From positions 2,170,001-2,234,000 of the forward strand of contig JAQJZZ010000004.1 in assembly GCA_030077755.1 (NCBI GenBank): a DNA stretch of 64,000 nucleotides, read 5' to 3'. Numbering within the stretch: position 1 is the first letter of the stretch; each line of letters opens with the position of its first letter. Source of the DNA: Filosporella fistucella (Eukaryota > Ascomycota > Leotiomycetes > Helotiales). Below the pieces are notes generated by a model. The model made no database searches. It saw only the letters and a program-made list of their open reading frames with translations, and was not told the origin of the DNA. Of the stretch, positions 1-11,651 are shown in pieces. The translations under genes were made by a program, and so were the position numbers.

Positions 1-3000
1 CCCTTAAAGTTGAGTGCAACCGACAGGAGCGTCAAAAGGTGACAGGGTGAAGGATAAGCAGGACGCCAATCATGGAGGGATTTGTAAGAGATTGCTTAGA
101 GGGTGCACATGGTCGGGGGAACAGTGTAGAGGCATTTTGTGATGATAATTCATTTGGGAGGGTAATTGTTGATTGAAGATTGAAGATGGGATGGGTTGCG
201 ATGGAATTGAATGTGAATGCGACTTCGGTGCGATCATGGTGGAAGATTTGAAGAGTGGGATGTTTGGATGGGAGTATATTTGGTGCAAACTGTATCTATT
301 TGTAAATCCAGGAGAGCAGACTAGATAAATGCCAGCCCTTTGGTTGTGTTAAAGCAAGAAAGATGTTGGAATTGAGAAATGGCTAAGATGGTCTCATGGT
401 CACTTCCCCTGTCGATCACGGTCATGTTAGGTTACATGTGTCATGTGATGTGAGATGGCTTTGAAGGGAGGAATCGGCATAGGATGTATAAGATCAGCTG
501 GCATCACTTGAATTATTCATTATGTACACATTACGTTAAGTTCAAACTTTAATAGTTATTGATATGCCAGGTAGAGAATCGGGGGGGCTTCTAATGCCAT
601 GGAATTACACGTGATCAAGATATTGCCCTTCGTCAGGTATTCTCTTTTCGGCCAACATCAAGACACAATGGCAATACACAACCTGAGCTGAAATGAATTC
701 TTACTGTTAGCTGTTGTATGAATTAGAAATCTAATTATGATCGAGGCATTGAGAATGCCTTATTCGTTACTCTAGAACTATGCTAGTATACATGTACCTA
801 TCTTGTTAATAAAGGGTGGAAAAGAAACTCAGAATGTCCACTAATTTGGCTGCTAACCTGAAGCTTGGTCTCTGGTAATTGTATAAGAGCAAAGGATTTT
901 ATAAGATGGAACGATTGATATCCGATCGTGTTAGGCCGATGAATATTCCAGTGCGCCGTGTTTGATGAGCGATATCCTCCTGAAATCCCGAATTCTCAAT
1001 CTGTTTGGTATTGGGAGGGTCACCCTCGGTGTCTTTTCTCTCGAGACAAATCAGGCGCTTATATCTGTTATTATCCCTGAAGTCGGGATGATGCTGAGAA
1101 TGAGTCGGTGATCCTGAGATGGCAGCTTGGCCGTTCGCCTTGGTTACTCTAGATGACAGTCATTCCTTGTCTTTCCAAAATGACTTTATATCCTGTCTGT
1201 ACTCTGCCTCGGATTTCTTGGTAGGTCCGATACTCGAAACAAAAACAAAATGCCACTTGGCACCGAATCCATCTGTACTCTCACCAGCGACACTCATGCA
1301 ACGCCTTAATACTCAGAACTTCCTGTTTTGCCAAGTTCGTCCAAGAACCCTCAACATGAAAATAACAATTGCAACATCTATAAAGCAACAGAATAAATCG
1401 TCCCGTCTCTAAATAGAATTCACAGCCTCCTCAATGAAACGACGAGTTCCCGGACAGGAAAATGCCGAAGAGATCTTCAAGCGATGAAACAAACAAGCTT
1501 TCTCTTTGACAGGCGAACTCGGGGAACCGCACTTGGAGTTTGATCCTACGGAGTACAGATTGTACAGAGTGCAGAGCAGAGTTCATAGGACTTTTCTCGG
1601 CAAGCTCTATACAACCAAATGCTAATTCGTTTGCTGTACAAACGATCGTCATTCACTCTATCGGCGAAGCGACTTGTGTCACAGGATTGAATATCAGACG
1701 GTTATATAGGAGGTTGAACAAGTGGTGGAGTGTGTATTCATAGATGCCGCATGCGCATGCGAGGAAAACTACCCCGCTGGCTGATTTCTGTAGGCGATGC
1801 CCCTGAAGAGGCTGAAAGAAGAAGGTCATGAGTGCGATGTTGATTTCAACCGTTGCAAAACATGATTTCTTCCGAACCAAAGGATTGAATTCTTTTCAGC
1901 CCAGCGAGAAATAGGGTTGCGCTCTTTGGGGGTCTGGTCTGGTCTGTTGGGGATCATGATGGGTGGTGAAACTTTGCGGGCGGGTAGCGACAGGTTTTGT
2001 GGATTGGACGGGGATTGGTGAGAGGAAGAAAGGGCTGAGAATTAATAGGGGGTGAAGGTGAGTGAGACTGTGAGAGTGAGGTGAAAAATAATAGGGGACA
2101 AATTATATGGAAGGATCATGGGTGGTTATGCGGCAAGGCGACGAGCGACTTCTTGGTGCTAGGAAGCTGATCGACGACGGGGAAGAGAGATGGGAGATGA
2201 GAAGAGAGATTGGATTGGGAGGGAGGAAGGTGAAATTGGCCACATTGAAATATTTACGCAACAAGAACTTCTCTGAAATTTAACATTCCACTTTAACATT
2301 ACATACTTAATTGCCTGTTTTTGTGTAGCCTCAGGTTGTGATCTCGATCTCGAAGCAGATCAGGTACAATCAGACCTCTGCATGATCCTTTCAGCCATTC
2401 AGTCACATGTCTTTGTCCCCTTTTTTCTCCTTACAGACATCCAAGCCACCGACTCTGGCTCATCAATCAGATCGTTTGAGGCGCTCGAAATGTGTAGCCA
2501 AATGATCCATCCTGGTCTTACCTGATCCAATCACACGTGGTACAGGCTTAAATTGCATGGGCAAACAAGCTGGGGTTGAGAGATTATTTCATGCTGGCCC
2601 GGCTAACGAGTAGCCCTGACAAACGCTGATAAGCCAAACCGCCAAACGGGGACGTGACAGGGACGAGGACAAAGAGACCAAAAGCACGAGTGGACAAGGG
2701 GGAAAGGAGAAGAGGCAAAAGAAGCACAAGAGGCATAGGAGATTATTCACAACTCTAAAGTACGAAAGTACACAAAGATCTTTCATTACTCACTACTCAT
2801 TACGCATCCCCCCACCTCATCTAATCTCATATCTTCTCAATTCGACTACGAAAGTTTTCACTTTCTCATCTCGAACCTCTCACCTCGACTACTCGACATC
2901 TAAGACTCGCATTTCCCTGTTTGCGCTGGTGCTTGTCGTCTTGTCCTTTCTCGTCCCTTCCCCATTTCTTTCATCCACTTTCAACCTCAATTCTACTCCT

Positions 3001-3299
3001 TTCTCTCTCCCTCCCTCTCCCTCCTTCAACCTCCTCCTCACGACTTACGATTCAATGTATTCCTCCTAGAGACTCCCGTACTTTAATTGTTATGTTCATC
3101 TCGAGTCCAATTCGCATCGTTTCCTTCCAATTTCGCCATTCCGTTTTCATTGCGACTACGAACACACTCATTTGATTGCACTATTTTGGCCCGCCCGTCA
3201 CTCTTTTCGCGGCACGTCACTAATCAGTCGCCACTACCTTGCGCAAAACGAACAACACTCCGCCTTTTCAGTTCTGACAATCGTCTGAAAATTCCACCC
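1..3299. other. Gene-free stretch with pyrimidine-rich leader
   Basis: No reading frame here has a recognisable domain, a sensible splice chain or continuous codon structure; those present are short and isolated. From about 2790 to 3060 the + strand is rich in C and T, which is common in fungal core promoters and 5' leaders and fits the transcription start of the downstream GT90 gene. A short direct repeat of GGTCT units lies at 1931-1946 and recurs at 5471-5484. Nothing else could be supported. Confidence 0.5.
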
Positions 3300-5319
3300 A
3301 TGAAGATCTCTTCTCCCATCACCATGGCCTATCCAGGTCCGCCTCGCCGTGCTGGTGGTCTTGTACGATATATACTTTTAGCCGTGGGTGTTCTTGGGGT
3401 CCTCTTTTATTTACGCCATTCTGCTCAACAAGCTGCGTTCAATTCTGCACATGAACCAGTTGCCGTTACTCCAGAACATTTACCAGAAGTTCCAACACCG
3501 CAAAATCCCATCAAACCAGATTATATTGCGCCGGTCGTCCAAAAACCAGAGGAGGTTGAAGAGCATAAAGTCGAGCCGGAAATCGAGCAACCTATATCGA
3601 AACCCCAAGATGCCTCACACCCAATTGATACATTAATTGCGGCGGCAGAGACAACGTTTGAAGATCTGCTAAAGAAGGAGAGTCATGATTTAAACTCCGC
3701 AGCGGCAGAGTACCGGAAGAGAAGAGGAAGGCATCCACCACCGGGTTTTGATCAATGGTTCAAATTCGCACAGGATCACAAGGCGGTCATGGTAGAGGAC
3801 TTCTTCGACCAAATTTATCACGATTTGGGACCATATTGGGGTTTGCCAGCCTCGACGATGCGGAAAGAAGCATGGGATTATGAAATGAAGATTACCATAC
3901 GAGATCATAATGCGAGCACAACAAGTGGATGGTTTTGGACCCAGATCTGGTTGAATCTGACGAGGACGATTGAACACACATTGCCGGATATGGATCTCCC
4001 GTTGAATGCAATGGACGAGCCAAGAATTGTTGCGCCTTGGGAGGAGATCAATAAGTATATGGAGATCGAAAGGTCAACACGGACAATGGCTCCACCAAAC
4101 GAAGTTATCCAGGAGTTCCAGCATCTTGACAGGAAGCCAGATCCAGAGGTCAAGGTCCGAGCGAAGAATTGGAAGAAAACGAGTAAGTATAACGTTTCCA
4201 GCTAAATACTTTCTAACCATTGCAGGACCATACTGGAAAGTCGCTGCACGAGGATGTCACCCAGAATCTTTGTCTCGCAGAGCAGATGTAATGACCGATT
4301 TCAATCATACTCCTTCCATATCGCTTGCGCATACGGTTCCACACACATACAAGGGTTACGTTTCGAACTTTACCCTTTCGTCTGATTTCTGCCATCAACC
4401 AGATTTACAAGGTCTCCACGGAATGATGATTGAGCCTCTATCCGTTTCTGCAACTGAAACTCTCTTCCCAATGTTTGGTGGTTCGAAACTACCTACGAAT
4501 AACGAAATCCTTCTACCTGCACCAATGTACTGGAATAACGAGGAGCGGTTTTCTGGTGGAGATGATCATGGTGATAGTTGGGTGAGCAAGCTGGACAAAG
4601 TAATTTGGAGAGGTGTTGCTACAGGAGGACGCAACAAACCCACAAACTGGAAAGGATTTCAACGTCATAGATTCGTGGCCATGACGAACGCAACACAGGT
4701 TTCAGCTGCAGAGAATTGGAGTCAAATTCCACAAAACTGGGCCATGCCCACTACGCAATATAATCTGGCAGCACAACAGGAGAATAGGCTGGGTGCGTGG
4801 ACAGGAGAATGGGCGGATACAGGATTTGTGGATATGATGTGTGAACATCCGGTGAAGAATGGGTCTTGCAATTATACCTCGCCATATTACAAGATTACAC
4901 CTGGTATGAAGATGGCAGATCAATTCGACCGAAAATACGTTCCAGATATTGATGGAAATTCTTTCTCTGGACGATACCGTGGGTTCTTGATGTCAACATC
5001 CCTACCAATCAAAGCAACCATTTTCCGTGAATGGCACGACTCTAGACTGGTAGCTTGGAAACATTTCGTACCAATGGACAATCGATTTATGGATTTCTGG
5101 GGAATCATGGAATATTTCCTTGGGTATACTGGGGAGAATATAAAGATAGAAGGACACGACAAGGCAGCTGAAAAGATTGCCATGAGTGGACAAGAGTGGG
5201 CGAACAAGGTACTTCGGAGAGAAGATATGCAGATATATGTTATGCGGTTATTGTTGGAGTATGCTCGGATCAGCGATGATCGGAGAGATAAGATGGGGTG
5301 GGTAGGGGATTTGTTATAG
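3300..5319 (+). CDS. GT90 / CAP10-like glycosyltransferase
   Basis: Exons 3300-4182 and 4226-5319 give 658 aa; the 43-base intron has GTAAGT...CAG ends and the join restores the reading K-T-R-P-Y-W-K. Residues about 22-40 form one hydrophobic segment after a short basic tail, so this is a type II Golgi/ER membrane protein. A charged, proline-rich stem (about 45-130) leads to the CAP10/GT90 domain, which starts near the GRHPPPGFDQWF block and continues through HPESLSRRADV, GDSWVSKLDKVIWRG and RGFLMSTSLPIKATIF. Family members are related to the Cryptococcus capsule xylosyltransferases and transfer xylose or a similar sugar to surface polysaccharide or glycoprotein; the acceptor here is unknown. 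The ATG at 3300 is chosen because it gives the normal stem-anchor layout. An in-frame ATG at 3324 is an alternative, and the frame is open further upstream. Confidence 0.88.
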
Positions 5320-7132
5320 GAGGTGAAGGGCTTCATTTACGAAACTTGCCAGCGCGCAATCAGCGATCGAATCATTAGCATACATACATGTTCAACCGAC
5401 ATGCGGCGTCAAGGGCTCTGCTGTCTTTGAAGATAGCTAGAAGGTGTTTGGGTGTATATTTTGGACCAGACTGGTCTGGTCTGGTCACATGAAACCGGGC
5501 ATGTACATAGATAACCCTGGGTTGGTTGGTGGGTGGCTACTTGCCATTGCAATGTTGAGTTGCTTGTTGGTAGTCTGGTCTCAACGAGAGGCTGGGATTG
5601 TTGTAGTTAATGGATTAATTGTACATTTTGTCATGACTACTTGGTACTTGGTTGAGTGACTGGACATGTGAATTTGCTACGGTAACCACTTACTTCTCTT
5701 CCATTAAGTCTTAGTCTTCCCGGTCCTCAGAGTTTGGAGTGGCGAGATAGTCACGGAAAGCATGGATCAAAATATAGGTAGCTTGACTTTGGCAACGGGA
5801 CTCGCTTGTATTTTAAGGAGGTGATCACAGGAAAGCTGCAATTGGATATATACTATATTGCATCTTTGTATTCGTACAGCATTGCATATGTTCAATCTTT
5901 CCTCTATCATAAGAGTATCGGACTTTCCAAAGTATGAGGGCAAAAGGTAAGATGGGATCTGTTGTTAAATTCTCGCTATTTTTTATGAGTAAGACTTCCC
6001 TCCCAGACAGAACCAACAAAGGCACACAAATTCCTCTCACTTAGTATGGATGATTTGGACCATTTTGTCTTGCTTGCAAATCGGATAACAGGGCAAAGAT
6101 ACAGCAGAATGAGGAAAAGGAGTATTGACTCAGCTGATATAAAAATATCGCGATTGTTTTAAAGGTGGGTTATAGCCCTTCAGCTTTTCCTTCATGTAGA
6201 ACTTAGAAACCGAACCCTTTCCCCCAACTCACTCTAAATAGGCTGGATTTCTTATCTCGTGATAATTGGAAAGATGACCTAAACGTGATACGAAATCAAT
6301 ATGATAGGAATTGAGTCGGTGGATATAAATGGGCTGTCGCCATCAGGTTGAAAGTGGGATATTGCTTGCTTTTCTGCACATTCTGGATGCTAAACTCCAG
6401 GGCGTGCAGAGTTACTCTTCATCCTTCTAGCATATATCAAAGACTGTGATTGCAGCCCTAGATATATATTCACTTCATTCCTGTGCATCTTAATGATTAT
6501 GTGGCAACTTCCGTCAGGAGAACAAACAAGCAATTCCATGTCTCACAGCAGAGCCTCCTTTGCTACCCCTTTCCACCTCCATTCATCCAGTCTCACGCAA
6601 TCTCACTCCCTCTAAACTAATCCGTCATCGCCTTGCAATTGATCCGGGTACAACAGCACATAACAACACACGAGCTCAATTCAATACCGCACTCTGTACC
6701 TGTACCTGTAGCTACCTACCAAGAACTTGTCACACATCCATATACAATCACCCTCATCGCCGATCGTGAAAATTTACGAGACACAAAACTTGGTCAAGCG
6801 AGTTTCTGAACCGGCCCTGGCTGGCCTTTTTTCCCGCTTCACAGAGAGTGGGTTACCTATCTTCAGTACAACTCACTCTTCTCTTGTAGCTCCAGGAGAA
6901 AACTCGTTAAAGATCGTCGTTGCCAGTTGGTTCCTCGTTACAATAGAGTTCGAAATACAGTAAGTCTTCGGATCAGTACCAGCTACCTTGCGCACCCAGT
7001 ATCAGTGCCAACATAGCTCCTGCAACAGCAATAGGGAGAGTTCGAGTTGGGATTGGGTTTCGCCTGGTGTAGGTCATCCAAAAATCCAAGGTTTTGGCGG
7101 TTCATGCGCGTCTCCGACCCTTCTCCGTCTCA
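5320..7132. other. Gene-free stretch; leader of the histidine kinase
   Basis: No supportable gene. Short frames near 5444-5659 and 6560-6963 have no recognisable domain. The sequence just upstream of 7133 contains a possible 5'-leader donor (CAG/GTAAGT-like at about 6959-6965), so part of this stretch is probably the 5' UTR of the hybrid histidine kinase. An inverted pair GACCAG/CTGGTC sits at about 5462-5474. Confidence 0.4.
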
Positions 7133-9289
7133 ATGATGGCCAGCCCCAACATCAACGGCGCGACTTCAAGCTTTGACGGTTCTAGAGTGCCTCGAGTGTC
7201 CACTTTGAAGGTCCCTGAGGTAGTATCTATGGAACTAGGCCCTGACTTTTCACTGCCACTCGATCATAAGAGTTCTTCACCAGATCACGAGCTTGAGCAC
7301 AACGCTTCGCTTTGCAAACATCTCAATGATACACAAGAGCTCGTTGTCAAAGATATACAATCATTTGTCAATGATACAAATATCACGACCCAACCTCAAC
7401 CAAAATACACCCAAATCATCCTCCTCGATGCATCATGCCGCATTCTTCAGGTATCAGATTCCTTCCTCACGCAATACAATCTTGCCTCGGAAGAATGCAT
7501 TGGTGCGGATGTCTTCAACCTCTTCACCACACTCAATCTAATCCAAGCAAATACCCTGCATGATACTATTGAAAAGGCTATTACATCAGGGACCTTTTAC
7601 CCTCTCGCCACCGAAGGAGATGCCTCCGCTTCCATCATCCGAGCCATTCCCATCTTTGAAAATGGCTCTCTTTTTCACGTGGCTTTGGAAATGATAGATG
7701 CGGAGGTGAATGTATCGGCTACTACGGATCAGCTTGATACTAATGATACTTATCGCATTCTTGTCGAGACAGTCAAGGACTATGCGATATTTATGCTTGA
7801 TCCTGAGGGCAAAGTTCGAACATGGAATGCTGGTGCTGAGGCCTTGAAAGGATATCAACCAAAGGAAGTCATAGGTCGCCACTTTTCGATCTTTTACAGC
7901 AGGGAAGATATTATTTCCGAAAAGCCAAGGAAGGAATTGGATATTTGTCTTCGGGATGGAAAGGTTGAAGATGAAGGATGGCGTTATCGTAAAGATGGAA
8001 CCAGGTTTTGGGCAAATGTTATCATCACGTGTGTATACCGAAATGGTACACATATCGGCTTCAGCAAGGTTACCAGGGATTTGACTGAGAGAAAGGCTGC
8101 TGAATCGAGGGTTATTTCAGCTTATGAAGAGGCATCGAAGATGAAGTCTGCTTTTCTGGCTAACATGAGTCATGAGATTCGAACTCCGATGCATGGAATG
8201 TTATCAGCTTTGACATTGTTACTGGATACCGAACTCACGAAAGACCAGCGGGATTTGGGAAACATTATTCAGGAATCTGGATGTGTTTTGTTGCAGGTCA
8301 TCAATGATATTCTGGAGTTCTCGAAACTTGCTTCGGGAACATTCTCCATCACGTCTGACCCGATGAGTATTCAAGATATCGTTGTCTCCGTTGGACGAAG
8401 TTTCATCGCTACTTTACCAAACGGAGTTCGTCTGGAGACATCCTTTTCCGATGAACTTCCCAAATCAGGAATCGGTGATCCCCTTCGATACCGTCAGATT
8501 ATTCAAAATCTCCTCTCCAATGCCGTCAAGTTTACCGAATCTGGCTCTATAAAAGTCAATGTCTCCCTCAAGGCCGAAGACGACCAAGCATCTATAATCC
8601 TAACAGAAATCACAGATACCGGAATCGGCGTCCCTGAATCAGCAGTCGATGCTCTCTTCACACCATTCACCCAATTCGACGCCTCAGCCACAAAACGATA
8701 TCGCGGAACTGGTCTCGGTCTGTCGATCTGCAAGGGTCTCGCTGAACTCACAGGAGGAAGTATCGGATTCCGTCCTAATCCTGACGGAGGATCAATTTTC
8801 TGGTTCACCACTCGCCTCGAAAAGCTCGCTCGTCCATCCCTTGAAGAATCACTCGCTGCTGATCTCAGAAAAGCCGTTCTCGTCACCTCAATCGATAGAG
8901 CTAAACTCGTCCGAGAGATCGCACCAAAGAAACGACTACTCCTAGCAGAAGATAACCATATCAACCAACGCGTCATGTTGATGATGCTCAAGGGCCTCGG
9001 GTTCGAGAAGATAGATATAGCTATTGATGGAGCTGAAGCCGTTGAGCTAGTCCGCCAGCATCCTCTCTCTTACGATCTTATATTGATGGATATCAGTATG
9101 CCTGTTCTTGATGGGTTGGGCGCTACGTCGAGGATTAGAGAGTTGGAACTGGAAGTGCCAATCGTGGCTATGACTGCGAATGCGTTGAAGGATGATGCGG
9201 ATGAGTATCTGGCGAAAGGGATGAATGATGTGGTTCCCAAGCCAGTGGATAGACAGTTGCTTCTGAAGGTCTTTTTAGACTGGCTGTGA
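7133..9289 (+). CDS. Hybrid histidine kinase with two PAS domains
   Basis: Single-exon gene, 718 aa. The first in-frame ATG is at 7133, immediately followed by a second ATG. Domain order: a PAS-like segment (about 85-190); a second, clearer PAS with PAC motif (about 207-325, ending in FSKVTRDLTERK); HisKA with the H-box MSHEIRTPMHGM and the phospho-accepting histidine at 347; the HATPase with N-box (LLSNAVKFTESG) and G boxes (TDTGIGVPE, RGTGLGLSICKGL); and a C-terminal receiver domain with acidic pocket AEDN, phospho-acceptor Asp653 (LILMDISMPV) and the conserved Lys of VPKPVD. All catalytic elements are intact. There is no membrane segment, so it is a cytosolic sensor feeding a phosphorelay (Ypd1-type carrier to Ssk1/Skn7 in known fungi). 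The signal is not evident; the fungal HHK class was not assigned. Confidence 0.93.
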   Translation: MMASPNINGATSSFDGSRVPRVSTLKVPEVVSMELGPDFSLPLDHKSSSPDHELEHNASLCKHLNDTQELVVKDIQSFVNDTNITTQPQPKYTQIILLDASCRILQVSDSFLTQYNLASEECIGADVFNLFTTLNLIQANTLHDTIEKAITSGTFYPLATEGDASASIIRAIPIFENGSLFHVALEMIDAEVNVSATTDQLDTNDTYRILVETVKDYAIFMLDPEGKVRTWNAGAEALKGYQPKEVIGRHFSIFYSREDIISEKPRKELDICLRDGKVEDEGWRYRKDGTRFWANVIITCVYRNGTHIGFSKVTRDLTERKAAESRVISAYEEASKMKSAFLANMSHEIRTPMHGMLSALTLLLDTELTKDQRDLGNIIQESGCVLLQVINDILEFSKLASGTFSITSDPMSIQDIVVSVGRSFIATLPNGVRLETSFSDELPKSGIGDPLRYRQIIQNLLSNAVKFTESGSIKVNVSLKAEDDQASIILTEITDTGIGVPESAVDALFTPFTQFDASATKRYRGTGLGLSICKGLAELTGGSIGFRPNPDGGSIFWFTTRLEKLARPSLEESLAADLRKAVLVTSIDRAKLVREIAPKKRLLLAEDNHINQRVMLMMLKGLGFEKIDIAIDGAEAVELVRQHPLSYDLILMDISMPVLDGLGATSRIRELELEVPIVAMTANALKDDADEYLAKGMNDVVPKPVDRQLLLKVFLDWL

Positions 9290-10111
9290 GCCGGTCGTGG
9301 AAAAGAAAAGTTTGAGTAGTGAGTGTAAGCTGCGCGAGCTTTGGTGCGAGTAGTGATTCGCAACATCAGTTCGCAGCAATTTTGGGCGCCTATTACTGGC
9401 AACGAAAATTCGACGAGAAAGTGATTGATGACCTGGATAGGATATAGAGCAAGAAATATACCCATTTGAAGGCAGGCTAGAGGCATGGCGTTGGGAGATA
9501 CTGCTTTTGCGGTTTAACTTTTTATGATTATCATTTAAGTGAATGAAACAAAGGTTTTCAAGTATATCAATTTCAGAAGATATATATATATTGTTGTGAG
9601 TAGTGGAGGGGGTTTTCCAATGTGGTTGGGAATGATTGGATGAGGTGGGGGGGGGGGGGGGGGGGGGGCAAGGAAAAAGTGGCTACCAGCGTTGAGACAA
9701 GAGTAATTTCCACGTCTCGGGTCTTTTTTACCCTTTTTCAATTATCTTGGGCATATTCGATGTATCTGATTGTCTTTTTGACCGCTTCTTGCCAATAGAT
9801 CTCTCCCCCCCCTCGTCCAGACGGATTACAGGCACAATAGTTTGTCTGGCTAAGCATCCGTCACACAATTCTTTTTCACCTGGCTATGTACCTCGAGCAT
9901 TCCCCTTAAGACACGAAATCAAGAAAGTCTATCGGCATGTTTAGGGGAGAGATTCCTCTATCTACAGTACTCAACACGAAATAGCATCATGTCAAAAAAG
10001 CCTTGTTTGACTTAGTCCACCAAGTTTAATAGTTAGTGGGAAGCCTGCATTTCTTATGAAAACTTCCATCCCATATTATAATACGAATATACAACATCCA
10101 CCCCCCTACCC
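9290..10111. other. Intergenic region between convergent genes
   Basis: Convergent 3' ends of the histidine kinase (+) and the rhodopsin-domain gene (-). No gene seen; it contains a short TA-rich run near 9578-9592 and the long poly-G tract listed separately. Confidence 0.5.
9647..9668 (+). repeat. Poly-G homopolymer, 22 bases
   Basis: An uninterrupted run of 22 G on the + strand. It lies between convergent genes, outside any supported coding sequence. It is a candidate G-quadruplex or slippage-prone microsatellite, and its length should be treated as uncertain because homopolymers this long are often mis-sized in assemblies. Confidence 0.9.
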
Positions 10112-11651
10112 TCACATCTTAACATAGCTCCTCCCCTCCAAATCCTCCCCACTCTCAAAACTACTCTTATCTCCCTCTCTCACCTCCTGAAAACTCCCAT
10201 TCCGTCCCTTCTCATCAACACTAATCCTCACAGTGGTAGTCTTCACAATCTGTCCGCTCTCCCTCCTCTCTACCTGCGTCATTACATTTCCCTGTCCAAT
10301 CCCCATAATCGGCAACCCGATCTCAAATCCTTTCTCACTATCCCTCTCAAACATCTGATCATCCATGAAATCTTCATCCCTTCCCCAGAATCGCCCGCTG
10401 TTTCTTACTCGGGCGGTGGTGGGGTAGGTGGTAGGCTCTTGATCGTTGAGTTCGAAGACGCCACCGTTTTGATATTTCCATCTTTTTCTGGACTCGGAAG
10501 TGGTATTGGAACTGCTCTTTGAATGGTGGGAGCGAGAAAGGCTGGATGAGATGGAGGAGAGGAGGGTGGGAGCAACGTGTTGGAAAACGGGTTTTGTGCC
10601 TGGTGCGGAGACGCAGAAGATTCCCATTGAGACTTCGAGACCAGACCAGATGGATATATCATAGAAAGCCCCTGAAGTATTTCTGTCAGATTTTCCAGTT
10701 CTTGATATGGAGAAGAGGGAGAGAGTAAGAAGGAGCAGATACTTACATGGTGTGTCAACGACCCTAGTTCTAAACAACAATCCTAATCTCACCATCCTGA
10801 CCACTGCAGCAACAACGACCAGCCATGAAAGTGTAATGATGATAAACAACGCTATTTTCTGTCTCCTACCCATTTGTAGATTCCAAATCCTTGGCACAAC
10901 AATGGCAATCAACCATACATCGGTCACCACATTACAAATCCCACTTGCATAAAAGGCAGGCGTGGGATCCATACACAAATTCGGATGGAGAACATCCCAG
11001 TGGGCAGAGACGGGATGGCATTGAAAGATACTGAATAGTAATGTTGGAAGAGTGTACAAAGCAATGAAGATACACGTTCCGTAAATAATCCATTTTAATT
11101 TCTTGTCAGGGAATATCCGCAGATAGAAAAAGCAGATGGAGATTTTGGTTAAAGCCGTGATTGATTGATAGAGGAGGAGACCGGCTAGGCCGATTTTGAG
11201 ACCTGGAATGGAATATTCGTGGGGCCGGAGAGGGATGTCGTAGATGTGGTGTCCAGTGCCGTATTTTGTGGAGAGACAGGATAGAATTGTCAGTAAGAAG
11301 GAACCGAGATAGGACACGGCGAGGAATGTGTCATCTGAAAAAGTAAGTTATTATGAAGAGAGGATATAAGTCTGTTACGAAGATAGAATGATGGTGAAAG
11401 CATGTAGATAAAAGGAAGCATGAGAGAATATTATAAAGATGAATTTGAAACATACCCTTCCCCCAACTTCTTGTCAAAACTCCCCTAGCAATGACTCTCG
11501 CAAAAAAGAACATTGAAGCAAAAATAGCAGGAACCAAATTCCCAGCTATGATCTCCGACGCTCGAGATGGACCACGCAGGGACTCCGCTGGATTGGTGAA
11601 GTTAAGCCCGATAGGCGGGATGCCTCCTGGTGAGAGACCAGTTTTATTCAT
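10112..11651 (-). CDS. Seven-TM rhodopsin-domain protein (PTH11-like, no CFEM)
   Basis: Exons on the minus strand: 11651-11456, 11334-10747 and 10671-10112, giving 447 aa. The second intron uses the acceptor at 10672 rather than a nearer one, because only this keeps frame and restores the conserved Trp of DTPWAFYDISIWSGLEV. The N-terminus, DD-T-F motif after TM1-2, the G-x-G-H-H loop, the C-x-P-V-x-x-x-W block (QCHPVSAHWDV), a Cys pair and W-S-x-x-E-V are hallmarks of the fungal rhodopsin-like integral membrane family. About seven hydrophobic helices are followed by a roughly 150-residue polar Ser/Arg-rich cytosolic tail. It resembles PTH11-type receptors, but there is no cysteine-rich CFEM domain at the N-terminus. 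Ligand unknown. Confidence 0.85.

Noticed and set aside
3087..3299. Upstream extension of the GT90 gene to 3087
   Set aside because: The frame is open, but it would place about 70 Ser/Arg-rich residues before the membrane anchor, within the CT-rich leader; the ATG at 3300 gives the normal layout.
1931..5484. GGTCTGGTCTGGTC words at 1931 and 5471 as a shared regulatory element
   Set aside because: Simple five-base direct repeats of low complexity; two occurrences 3.5 kb apart are not enough to claim a site.
8503..8991. 162-codon minus-strand frame inside the histidine kinase
   Set aside because: It mirrors the kinase coding sequence; no domain or own signals, so it is an antisense shadow.
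10672..10746. Nearer acceptor at 10683 for the second intron of the rhodopsin-domain gene
   Set aside because: It would create an immediate stop; the acceptor at 10672 keeps frame and restores a conserved Trp.
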